This document shows, piece by piece, positions 36,801-43,419 of a DNA stretch of 46,107 nucleotides. This stretch comes from Syntrophaceae bacterium UBA2280 (GTDB lineage: Bacteria > Desulfobacterota > Syntrophia > Syntrophales > Smithellaceae): the NCBI GenBank assembly GCA_002347685.1, contig DDWS01000051.1, positions 1-46,107 on the forward strand, read 5' to 3'. Each line of letters begins with the position of its first letter. Within the stretch, counting starts at the first letter, position 1. The notes beneath the pieces were generated by a model. It saw only the letters and a program-made list of their open reading frames with translations, was not told where the DNA came from and searched no databases. The position numbers were made by a program, and so were the translations under genes.

Positions 36801-36888
36801 AACGGTTCCCCCAGAAAAAAAGCGAGACGAGAAGCAGGATAATCGCCAGGATCAGGGGCCATTTGATCGGGTATTTACCAGGAAACAT
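33820..36888 (-). CDS. MMPL/RND-type exporter fused to a SAM methyltransferase
   Basis: 1022 residues. An N-terminal membrane helix (PLILAIILLLVSLFFWG), a periplasmic domain (about 30-240), and a block of helices with LIGLLALIPSTVGAMVALFV and GFGGAIMAFTVDLGLTYLLF form the first MMPL half. A second periplasmic domain and helix block (IALIVSIGIILVVFLFFLDW; GIMLWIVIMGMGIDYAIYYV; FIGFGVLALAEHSLL) complete a two-fold RND layout up to about residue 790. The last 190 or so residues are a class I methyltransferase: RRIIDIGCGFGVPAAWLLEL, then VFGLEPDEE (SAM acidic residue) and VMMLDMIHLISDEEV. MMPL proteins of this kind export lipids or polyene-type pigments; in related clusters the methyltransferase is usually a separate gene. 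One continuous frame here. It is followed by an acyl-CoA ligase. Start supported only by a weak AAAGG. Confidence 0.9.
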   Translation of the reverse strand: MFPGKYPIKWPLILAIILLLVSLFFWGNRFLKVETDILQSMPQTDPVLADARLIIEHLPVQDRVIIHLEQASADRERLVRAALFVEERLRQSGYFTQVGISDHARFFPELMGLVMERLPVLFDDAALEEKIRPLLTPENISGVFTETRRSLEQLEGIGSAERIAKDPLGFSGIVLKPLSAMLPASGAQFYRGQLLSADGRHALVVAHIDGSGTDSTLAASISSLVNRIEAQLRSDQEFSSGGYVFFSTGAYRAAIDNETIAKRDTRLAIILTTLAIALLLLFTFPRPLIGLLALIPSTVGAMVALFVCSFLFSSISILAIGFGGAIMAFTVDLGLTYLLFLDQPIKTYGRSVARQLWTAELLSVLTTLGAFLLLLVSDFKILAQIGVFAALGATFALLFVHYIFPVIFPVMPPAKRPGNPRLQSMVRKLAAPARWKWMAALIFGLVMLIFAKPVFDVNLQAMNSVRPETLAAEEKIQSVWGDLSGKCYLYLEAPTMKELQQSGDRLQPLLDSDVQNGRLAGAFLPSALFPSEETGRQNFAAWRAFWTLERRLMVKSLISKAAVQNGFTVEAFDPFFRTLSSGYPGFMEIPVSYFDLFGITKTAAGYVQLSLLTTGKNYNAQSFFDRLTEAGSAKMFDADLFNTRLGEFLTHIFIEIALIVSIGIILVVFLFFLDWRLSLAVLAPITFALVATLGTLKLIGHPLDIPGIMLWIVIMGMGIDYAIYYVCMYQRYPDERHPAMDRIKLSVFLAAATTFIGFGVLALAEHSLLRSIGLTSLFGIAYSLLGTYFILPTLMQKIFAPFDFPGGPVEAGSPEHARRTVLRFRHLPGHPRIFARMKLKMDPMFSELHRYVQNPRRIIDIGCGFGVPAAWLLELYPQARVFGLEPDEERVFIANRVIGDRGRVKAGLAPDLPDVEGTVDHVMMLDMIHLISDEEVRLILRRIYDKLDSGGTLLIRATVPSGRKVPWKRWVESTRLRMAGMQERFRRSDEMIGLMSAAGFRVTVSDSPTAGVEEKWFQGSKA

Positions 36889-37298
36889 GCAAGCCTTTAA
36901 ATTAACACGTTTATTTTTTCATTTCCCCGTGAAGTTTTTAAACCATATTTCACGCATGCTGGCAAGGGAAAACCCTGTGGCGACTGCAATAAATTATTCA
37001 AATAAAACCGAAATCTTACCTGCCTGCGTCCTTTTCAAAAGAATCTAAAGAATTTTTCGGCGGATGCCGATAATAAGATCGAATGCGCTTCTGGGGTGCA
37101 GGTAGATCGCTTAAGGATGGCGGAATCGAACAAAATGATAGTTACAGCGGCCTGAAAAGGGTTTGCCAAATGAGGCCGAAACAATTCTTAAAGCGATTCC
37201 AGCCGAATTGACGTAAAACGGCACATCTGGGGCACAAATACCCTCCGAGACCCCCTCCCGGGGGGTATTCTTTTATTGATTTTTTATTGCCGTTATTA
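36889..37298. other. Divergent intergenic region
   Basis: About 410 bases between the divergent exporter gene and the REC-TPR operon. It should hold promoters for both. A short inverted repeat AATACCC (37237-37243) / GGGTATT (37262-37268), around a C-rich and G-rich core and followed by T-rich DNA, lies about 30-60 bases before the REC-TPR gene; it may act in that gene's leader. No gene seen. Confidence 0.5.
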
Positions 37299-38960
37299 AT
37301 GGATTCAGGACATGTTAAAGTGAATAAGGAAGATAAAACAAACGTCAATCTGAAAATGAAAAAAGTCCTGGTGGTCGACGACTTTTTTAATTTTCGCCTG
37401 ACCATGAAAAACATGCTGCGTTCGTTAGGCATCATGTACATCGACGACGCAGCCACCGGTGAGGAAGCCATTAAGAAACTCGGCGTGCGCAAGTTCGACA
37501 TTGTTTTGTGCGACTATAATCTGGGAACGGGAAAATCCGGGCAGCAGGTTCTCGAAGAGGCCAAACACCGCGGTTACATCAACTTTTCGAGTATCTTCAT
37601 CATGGTCACGGCTGAAAATACGCTGGAGATGATCATGGGCGCGGTGGAATACGAACCCGACGACTATCTGATGAAACCCTTTGCCAAGGAAGTTCTGGAA
37701 AAAAAAATCAGAAACATTGCCGCTAAAAAGGAAAATATCCGGGATATCGAAAAAGCCCTCACAGACAACGACTTAGAACACGCCATCCGCATTTGCGACG
37801 AACTGCTCGCGCAAACACCCAGCAACCTGTCTGAAATCATGAAGCTCAAAGGAGAGATCCTGCTGAAAACAGGCGACTACCAGCAGGCGGTGGATTTCTA
37901 CGACAAAGTGCTGGAAATGGGCAACCTGACCTGGGCCCGAATCGGGCGAGGGCGGGCGGATTATCTGATGGGGCGCTATCATGAAGCGAAGGACACTTTT
38001 GAAGGCATTCTCGCCCAGAACAACAAAATCGTGACAGCCTATGACTACCTGGCCAAAACGCTTCTGAAAATGAACAATCCTCAAGAGGCGCAGCAGGTTC
38101 TGATGAAGGCCATCGCCATTTCGCCGCGGGCGCTTTTGAGGCAAAAAAATCTGGGCGGCCTCGCTTACCGCAACGCGGATTTCGCAACCGCCGAGACCTC
38201 TTTCAAAGCTGCCGTGGAGCACGGAAAGCATTCCTGTTTCAAAAGCTCGTCGGACTACACAAAACTGGCGAAAACACTCGTGCATCGCGACGCCGCACAG
38301 GAGGGCCTGCTGGTTTTGGGAAGCGCACTCAAGGAATTCCCTCAAAGCAGCGACACCCGTATGCATGTCCTGGCAGCGGAAAGTTATGTGTACACAAAAA
38401 TGAACAAACCCGCCGAGGCGAAGCGAGCCCTGGAAGACGCTCAAAAATTCGCTGCGGAACTCGAAGGCGAACTGCCCGCCGACATCGCGCTGGATATGGC
38501 CGAGGCCTGTCTGATGGCCGGAGATGTGGAAAAAGGCACGCTGCTGATTACGAACATCATCGGCGCCAACCATGACAACCAGGAAGTTCTCGACAACATC
38601 CGGACCGTCTTCACGGAAACCGGCATGGCACAAAAAGGTGAGCAAATTATTCAAAAAACGACCGGCGATATTATCCGGCTCAACAATGAAGGCGTCGGGC
38701 TTGCCCGGGATGGTAGACTCGAAGAGGCCATTGAGTATTTCGAAAAGGCGGCCGCTTCGCTGCCGGACAACAAGATCATCCATGCTAATGCCGCGCAGGT
38801 TCTGATGCTGTATATGAAAGAGCACGGCAAAACTGAAGAACAGCTTGCGCGGGCCAAAACCTACCTGGACCACGTCCGCAAGATCGATGAAACCTACAGC
38901 GATATCCCGCTGCTTTTAACCATGTATCGCGAACTGGCCGCCGAGGAGGCGTCGACATGA
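37299..38960 (+). CDS. Receiver domain fused to TPR repeats
   Basis: 553 residues from ATG 37299; a GTG at 37320 (weak AGGA upstream) or ATG 37356 (MKKVLVVDD, no SD) are possible alternatives. The receiver domain shows the acidic pair (VLVVDDFF), the phosphoacceptor in IVLCDYNLG and the conserved Lys in YLMKPFAKEVL. About eight TPR-like helical hairpins follow to the C terminus (GDYQQAVDFYDKVLEMGN, GRYHEAKDTFEGILAQNN, NNPQEAQQVLMKAIAISP, GRLEEAIEYFEKAAASLP). There is no DNA-binding or enzymatic output, so signalling must act through protein contacts. It overlaps the next gene, a small kinase, by 4 bases (ATGA), which argues for tight translational coupling. Confidence 0.9.
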   Translation: MDSGHVKVNKEDKTNVNLKMKKVLVVDDFFNFRLTMKNMLRSLGIMYIDDAATGEEAIKKLGVRKFDIVLCDYNLGTGKSGQQVLEEAKHRGYINFSSIFIMVTAENTLEMIMGAVEYEPDDYLMKPFAKEVLEKKIRNIAAKKENIRDIEKALTDNDLEHAIRICDELLAQTPSNLSEIMKLKGEILLKTGDYQQAVDFYDKVLEMGNLTWARIGRGRADYLMGRYHEAKDTFEGILAQNNKIVTAYDYLAKTLLKMNNPQEAQQVLMKAIAISPRALLRQKNLGGLAYRNADFATAETSFKAAVEHGKHSCFKSSSDYTKLAKTLVHRDAAQEGLLVLGSALKEFPQSSDTRMHVLAAESYVYTKMNKPAEAKRALEDAQKFAAELEGELPADIALDMAEACLMAGDVEKGTLLITNIIGANHDNQEVLDNIRTVFTETGMAQKGEQIIQKTTGDIIRLNNEGVGLARDGRLEEAIEYFEKAAASLPDNKIIHANAAQVLMLYMKEHGKTEEQLARAKTYLDHVRKIDETYSDIPLLLTMYRELAAEEAST

Positions 38961-39649
38961 ATACCAAAATGACTTTTTCCGACATCCTGGCCTCAACACT
39001 GCACGACACAAAAAATTCGCTGGGCATTTTGTTTAGCAACCTCGAAGACATGATCGCCCATTGCCGGCAGAAGAACTGCGAACAGCACAAGGAATTCTAT
39101 CTGCTGCAATATGAAATCAAGCGACTCAACCACAGCCTGATCCGCCTGCTCTCGTTGTACAAGGCTGAAAAATCGCAACTTTCCATAAACATTGATTTTC
39201 ATTCCGTTTGCGAACTCATCGAAGACGTTGCCGTTGAACATGAGATCCTGCTTAGCTCGCGCGGCATTCGCCTGACGACGGAATGCGACGGGGGGCTTTT
39301 CAAAGCCTTCGACCGCAATCTGGTCGTGGGCGTTTTGGACAACATCATCAACAACGCATTCCGTTACGCACGCTCGACGGTCAAAATCAGCGCGCTTACC
39401 GAAAACGGTTATCTCGTCATCCGGATTGAAGACGACGGAGAAGGCTATCCACAGGCGATGCTCTTCAATGAAAACAAGGAACCCGATTTCAAAAAGAACA
39501 TTGATTTCAACACTGGTTCGACGGGACTGGGACTGTATTTTTCCACCATGATCGCCGTGATGCACACAAACAACTCCAAAAGCGGTTTCATATCCATATA
39601 CAACGGCGGCGCCATGGGCGGAGGCGTTTTTTCCATGTATCTGCCATAA
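38957..39649 (+). CDS. Minimal soluble histidine kinase
   Basis: 230 residues, start overlapping the previous stop. There is no sensor domain and no membrane segment. The H-box is at the very N terminus (His16 in ILASTLHDTKNSLGILFS), followed by a dimerisation helix pair and an HATPase with N-box VLDNIINNAFRYA, G1 RIEDDGEGYP and G2 STGLGLYFSTM. Without an input domain its signal must come from a partner; the co-transcribed TPR proteins are obvious candidates. The likely target is the receiver encoded just upstream. Confidence 0.9.
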   Translation: MNTKMTFSDILASTLHDTKNSLGILFSNLEDMIAHCRQKNCEQHKEFYLLQYEIKRLNHSLIRLLSLYKAEKSQLSINIDFHSVCELIEDVAVEHEILLSSRGIRLTTECDGGLFKAFDRNLVVGVLDNIINNAFRYARSTVKISALTENGYLVIRIEDDGEGYPQAMLFNENKEPDFKKNIDFNTGSTGLGLYFSTMIAVMHTNNSKSGFISIYNGGAMGGGVFSMYLP

Positions 39650-39664
39650 AAGCGAGGAAGAGAA

Positions 39665-40561
39665 ATGGCGGCCAAAATATCTACCATCACTGAACTGTTT
39701 CATCGTTTTCACATCTGTGAAATGCAGCTCAAGCAGGGCAAGATTGCCGCGTGCCTGATCGCCTTTCGGGAGATCATCGAGAAAATGCCCGCCATCCCCA
39801 AAACGGAAAAGGAAAAAGGCGAGCTGCACGCGGGCATTGAACTTTTCTTAAAAAACCTCTCGGGGCAAAAAAAGTTTCTCGAACTCTTCGGCGAAGTGAA
39901 TTTCGGCGACACGGATCTGGAAACCAACCTGGAGTTTGTCAAAAGCATGATTATCGCCCAGGAAGAAGAGATCATCGAACGCGTCAGAAAGGATGAGGAA
40001 ACGGCCGAATTTCAGCGGCTGGAAATCGACCGGGAAGCGCAAAGAAAGGTGGAAGAAACACAAAAGAAAATCGCGCAGATCATCGCCTTGATCGACGCGG
40101 AGGACCTGCTGGCGGCGACAGAAATCCTTAAGGAAGACAGCGGCCTGCCCGAAGCCGTCGTTTCTCACTACAATGATCTGGGCATGCAAAAACGCCGAGA
40201 CGGCGTCTTTCCCGAAGCCATCAGCCATTACACCAAGGCGCTTGGGGTCGCGCCCGACGACGAAAATCTGCACTACAACATGGCCCGGGCGAACTTCGAG
40301 GCCGGCGACACCTTTAAGGCCGAGGATGTTCTGGGCAAAGCCATGAAGCTCAATCCTGAATTCGAAGAAGGAAAATTGTTTTACATGTACCTTCTGAAAC
40401 TCAACCGGCAAAACGGCCATTCCCCGGAAGAAACTCAACCCGCTGAAGGCTTCTTCGGAAAGATCCTGAAAAAAGTTCAAAATCTGAAAAAAATGGCCCT
40501 CGACAGAAAAGCAAAGATCGACAACGGAGAGGCGGATGATCAGTTAAAAGTTGAAAGTTAA
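39665..40561 (+). CDS. TPR protein, third gene of the REC-TPR/kinase operon
   Basis: 298 residues, 15 bases after the kinase. An N-terminal TPR-like pair (FHRFHICEMQLKQGKIAACL) is followed by a long charged coiled coil (about 95-150: QEEEIIERVRKDEETAEFQR, AQRKVEETQKKIAQI). Then come two canonical TPRs (YNDLGMQKRRDGVFPEAISH, LHYNMARANFEAGDTFKAED) and a basic tail. No signal peptide. The last seven codons (DQLKVES and the TAA stop) lie inside a 14-base tandem repeat, so the present C terminus was created or altered by an intergenic repeat. Likely scaffold for the kinase or REC-TPR protein. Confidence 0.88.
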   Translation: MAAKISTITELFHRFHICEMQLKQGKIAACLIAFREIIEKMPAIPKTEKEKGELHAGIELFLKNLSGQKKFLELFGEVNFGDTDLETNLEFVKSMIIAQEEEIIERVRKDEETAEFQRLEIDREAQRKVEETQKKIAQIIALIDAEDLLAATEILKEDSGLPEAVVSHYNDLGMQKRRDGVFPEAISHYTKALGVAPDDENLHYNMARANFEAGDTFKAEDVLGKAMKLNPEFEEGKLFYMYLLKLNRQNGHSPEETQPAEGFFGKILKKVQNLKKMALDRKAKIDNGEADDQLKVES

Positions 40562-40573
40562 AAGTTGAAAGTT
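40543..40573 (+). repeat. 14-bp tandem repeat overlapping a gene end
   Basis: GTTAAAAGTTGAAA occurs twice head to tail (40543-40556 and 40557-40570), followed by a partial third copy. It covers the last codons and stop of the TPR gene. Confidence 0.85.
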
Positions 40574-40598
40574 TCAATGATGCCGAAGGCACCCATTG

Positions 40599-40628
40599 TC
40601 TATCGCCGATAGCCCATCGCCTATCGCC
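40599..40628 (+). repeat. CTATCGCC/CCATCGCC degenerate tandem repeat
   Basis: CTATCGCCGATAGCCCATCG followed by CCTATCGCC is built of imperfect 8-10 base CTATCGCC-like units, with a small inverted part (TATCGCCGATA). It ends 5 bases before the stop of the converging J-domain gene. Together with the 14-bp repeat it fills the convergent intergenic space. Confidence 0.7.
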
Positions 40629-40633
40629 TTTCT

Positions 40634-41428
40634 TTACCAATACTTCCTGTTGTGCATTTTCATCTCAACGACCAGTTTGAATAGCTCGCCGGAAGTCAGG
40701 ATTTTTTCTTCGATGAAATATCTGCCGATTTGCGGCTGAATGATTCTTTGTTTGTCCAGCAGGCGCAAAAGCTCATCTTTAGACAAAAGCCCCAGCCGAA
40801 TCGCGCATTCGCCGAATTTTTCTCCGTAGCGCCGGTTGCGCAGGATGGTGAGAACATCGCCGCCCCCGATCCAGCCCCAGCTCACGGCAATCGAGCCTAC
40901 GGAAGGCCGCTGAATCCTCTGCCAGACAATCGCCTTGATCAGTTTTGAAAGAGAAATGTTCCCCGAATAGTAGAGATACTGGCCGAACAGCAGACGGCGT
41001 GAAGGCATGCGACCTGCGTAAAGGGGTTCGGCAGGCGGTCTTGTTTTGGTGTGTCGGGCCGACGCCCCCGCTGCGGTTCTCGCCCCGGGACGGGCGCCTG
41101 TTCTCGCCGCCGCCGGGCGGTGCGTTTCGCGGCGCTGGTAAAGAGCACCTTTTTCATCCAGGGAATATTTCCAGGGCGCGGTGAGAAATTCCTGCAGCAG
41201 TTGATAGGCCAGGCTGATCTCTTTGAAACGGTCCGCCATAAAATCGGCCCTGCCGTCCATCGTGACCGCGCGGTCGGGGTGCGTCTCCATCGCCTTTTTC
41301 CGGTAGGCCGCCTTGACACCCGCAGGCTTCAGATAACGCAGGAATTCAACCGACACGTCGATGTCGGTTCCGAAAAGAGACTCACAGGCTTTAAACAGAT
41401 CCTGGCGGGATGCTTCCGCAGTGGACAA
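40634..41428 (-). CDS. J-domain protein with C-terminal winged-helix-like module
   Basis: 264 residues. N-terminal J-like domain with the HPD motif intact (KAAYRKKAMETHPDRAVTMD, then FKEISLAYQLLQEFL), so it can in principle stimulate an Hsp70 (DnaK). A low-complexity Ala/Arg/Thr/Pro linker (about 100-140) leads to a C-terminal helical part (LLFGQYLYYSGNISLSKLIK, FGECAIRLGLLSKDELLRLL, IGRYFIEEKILTSGELFKLV). That repeated G..L...G.L...EL pattern is like the N-terminal modules of type II secretion and pilus ATPases (MshEN/GspE-N). No Zn-finger or client domain as in DnaJ. Converges with the TPR operon. A role as a dedicated co-chaperone in that system is speculative. Confidence 0.82.
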   Translation of the reverse strand: MSTAEASRQDLFKACESLFGTDIDVSVEFLRYLKPAGVKAAYRKKAMETHPDRAVTMDGRADFMADRFKEISLAYQLLQEFLTAPWKYSLDEKGALYQRRETHRPAAARTGARPGARTAAGASARHTKTRPPAEPLYAGRMPSRRLLFGQYLYYSGNISLSKLIKAIVWQRIQRPSVGSIAVSWGWIGGGDVLTILRNRRYGEKFGECAIRLGLLSKDELLRLLDKQRIIQPQIGRYFIEEKILTSGELFKLVVEMKMHNRKYW

Positions 41429-41621
41429 TAACCATCTCCTCTCGCCGTTTCGTTTGAAGGCAATTTAGCATACTGCCGAAAGAAAACACAAGCGGCAATT
41501 GCCGGAAGACCGTAAGACGGCCTGTCACATGGAAGACCACTTTGGCACAATATCCGCCTTGACAAACAGTCCGGGGATCATTTAAAGTTGCGGCCATAAA
41601 ATCATCCCTTTGGAGGACCTT

Positions 41622-43334
41622 ATGAAACGAATCCCGATGTATGCTTTTCTTTTTCTCATGGTGATGTTCATCTCGCTTCCGGCACACGCCCAGTCCATCA
41701 CCTGGAACACCGATCAGATGCTTTCCGTCTCAACGGAAATACACACTCACCACAATGTCGCCGTTTCCGGGGATCGGGCGGTCGCCGTCTGGGTGAATAG
41801 GATCGACGGTTTCACTCGTATTTTTGCCAGCTACTCGACCGACCGGGGTGAAACCTGGAGCGCACCCCAGTTGATCGAAAATCGGACTGCTCATGCAAGA
41901 AATCCCCGGGTGGCCATGTCAGGCAGCAAAGTTGTCGTGATCTGGGAGCAGATGACCCCCACCATTTATAAGGTCTATGCCAATTACTCCACCAATGGCG
42001 GCGCCACCTGGCTGGCCACGGCAAGCCCCCTCGTGCTCAGTGAAACCACCGGTTGGGACGTGTCACAAACAAGCGTCGCCATTTCGGGCGACCGGGTGGT
42101 CGTCGTCTGGAGGCAATCGCCTGACGGCACCTACGAAGGCATCTATGCAAACCGATCCTCCGACAGCGGCGCAACCTGGGGAACATCGTTCCAGATCAGC
42201 GATTATACCAGTGCCGATGTACCTCAAGTCGCCATCTCCGGCAGCAACGTTGTCGCCGTCTGGCGGCAGAGCGCTCCGGCGAATGACAACTATTTTCTCG
42301 TCCGCACCAACTACTCGACGAATGGCGGCGCAACCTGGCAAGACGCCGCATGGATTGAAAATCCGACCGCGGAAGAGTCGTCGCGTCCTCAAGTCGCGGT
42401 GTCCGGAAACAATGTCGTGGCTGTCTGGGATACCTGGGACGGAAGCTATTTGCACATCCATTCCAACCGCGCGGCCTTTTCCGGCGGGGCGCTGGCCTGG
42501 AATACGGCAAACGTTCAGCTTCTGGAAGAGGACGAAACCGACTATTATGATTATGACGCCAAAATCGCCATGTCCGGAAACGACGTCATTGTCCTGTGGC
42601 AGCGGGAGGACATCGGCGGCAATTTGTGGCTTCAAACCGTCCGGTCGGGAAACGCCGGCTCAAGCTGGAGCAGCCCGGCAACCCTCGACAGCAACGCTGC
42701 ATCCTTTCAGCCACTACATCAACTGATCATGACGGATCGTTACGCGGTGGCAATCTGGCAATACCGTGATGTCTTTATCGGAAAAATCCGCGTAAGCTCC
42801 TCTTTTGACAGAGGAGAAAACTGGACCGATCCCGAAACGATCGAAAACAGCACAATCTATGATAGCGGCAATCCGCAAATTGCCGCATCCGGAAACAATA
42901 TCGTCAGCGTCTATAGCACATGGGACTCCGACGAGTCGGAAAGCATCATCTATGCCAATTCTGCCAGCTACTCAGGCGGCGGTTTTATCGTGCTTGCCGA
43001 CGGTGGTGGCGGGGGATGCTTTATCGCCACAACGGCGTTCGGCTCACCGATGGCCGGACAGGTGGATATTCTGCGCAAGTTCCGCGACGGCTATCTGCTC
43101 ACCAACGGCCCCGGCCGGAAATTTGTGGACTGGTACTATCAAAACGGCCCGGCCGCGGCAAAATTCATCGAGAACAAACCGCTGGCGAAAGCCTTTGTGC
43201 AGGCGTCGCTCTATCCACTTGTCGGTTTCTCCTTCCTGCTCATCAACGGCTACCTGCCGTTTGTGATGATCGGACTGATGCTGGCGGCCCTCATATTCTT
43301 CCGCTTCCGTCCGGGTAAATCAGGAGCACGGTAA
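41622..43334 (+). CDS. Secreted sialidase-like (BNR repeat) beta-propeller protein with CFI-box-CTERM tail
   Basis: 570 residues from ATG 41622, placed by GGAGG 5 nt upstream. Signal peptide MKRIPMYAFLFLMVMFISLP ending AHAQS. The body (about 25-460) is a propeller of repeated blades with the pattern YSTDRGETWSAPQLIENRTA, VAMSGSKVVVIWEQ, YSTNGGATWLATASP, VAISGDRVVVVWRQS: Asp-box-like S.DRG.TW turns alternate with VA.SG..VV.VW strands. I see no clear catalytic sialidase residues (such as the Arg triad), so a binding propeller is as likely as an enzyme. The C terminus is CFI-box-CTERM (CFIATTAFGSPMAGQVDILR, then two hydrophobic segments), nearly the same as that of the protease at 167-2029. Ends ahead of a strong terminator. 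Confidence 0.88.
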   Translation: MKRIPMYAFLFLMVMFISLPAHAQSITWNTDQMLSVSTEIHTHHNVAVSGDRAVAVWVNRIDGFTRIFASYSTDRGETWSAPQLIENRTAHARNPRVAMSGSKVVVIWEQMTPTIYKVYANYSTNGGATWLATASPLVLSETTGWDVSQTSVAISGDRVVVVWRQSPDGTYEGIYANRSSDSGATWGTSFQISDYTSADVPQVAISGSNVVAVWRQSAPANDNYFLVRTNYSTNGGATWQDAAWIENPTAEESSRPQVAVSGNNVVAVWDTWDGSYLHIHSNRAAFSGGALAWNTANVQLLEEDETDYYDYDAKIAMSGNDVIVLWQREDIGGNLWLQTVRSGNAGSSWSSPATLDSNAASFQPLHQLIMTDRYAVAIWQYRDVFIGKIRVSSSFDRGENWTDPETIENSTIYDSGNPQIAASGNNIVSVYSTWDSDESESIIYANSASYSGGGFIVLADGGGGGCFIATTAFGSPMAGQVDILRKFRDGYLLTNGPGRKFVDWYYQNGPAAAKFIENKPLAKAFVQASLYPLVGFSFLLINGYLPFVMIGLMLAALIFFRFRPGKSGAR

Positions 43335-43354
43335 CCGTCCATCCTTTTTATCAC

Positions 43355-43392
43355 GAAAACCCCGGCGCGCATTTGCCGCGCCGGGGTTTTTT
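43355..43392. terminator. Bidirectional intrinsic terminator
   Basis: AAAACCCCGGCGCG and CGCGCCGGGGTTTT form a 14-bp perfect stem with a 7-base loop, followed by a T run. It lies between the converging propeller and VIT-VWA genes. Confidence 0.93.
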
Positions 43393-43419
43393 ATCGGGAA
43401 AAGCCCTCTTTCAATCCGA

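Noticed and set aside
37237..37268. AATACCC/GGGTATT hairpin as a strong terminator
   Set aside because: The stem is only 7 bp with a long loop, and no plus-strand gene ends upstream; kept only as a note on the leader region.
40543..40629. Repeat cluster as a CRISPR array
   Set aside because: Units are 8-14 bases with no regular spacers and no cas genes nearby.
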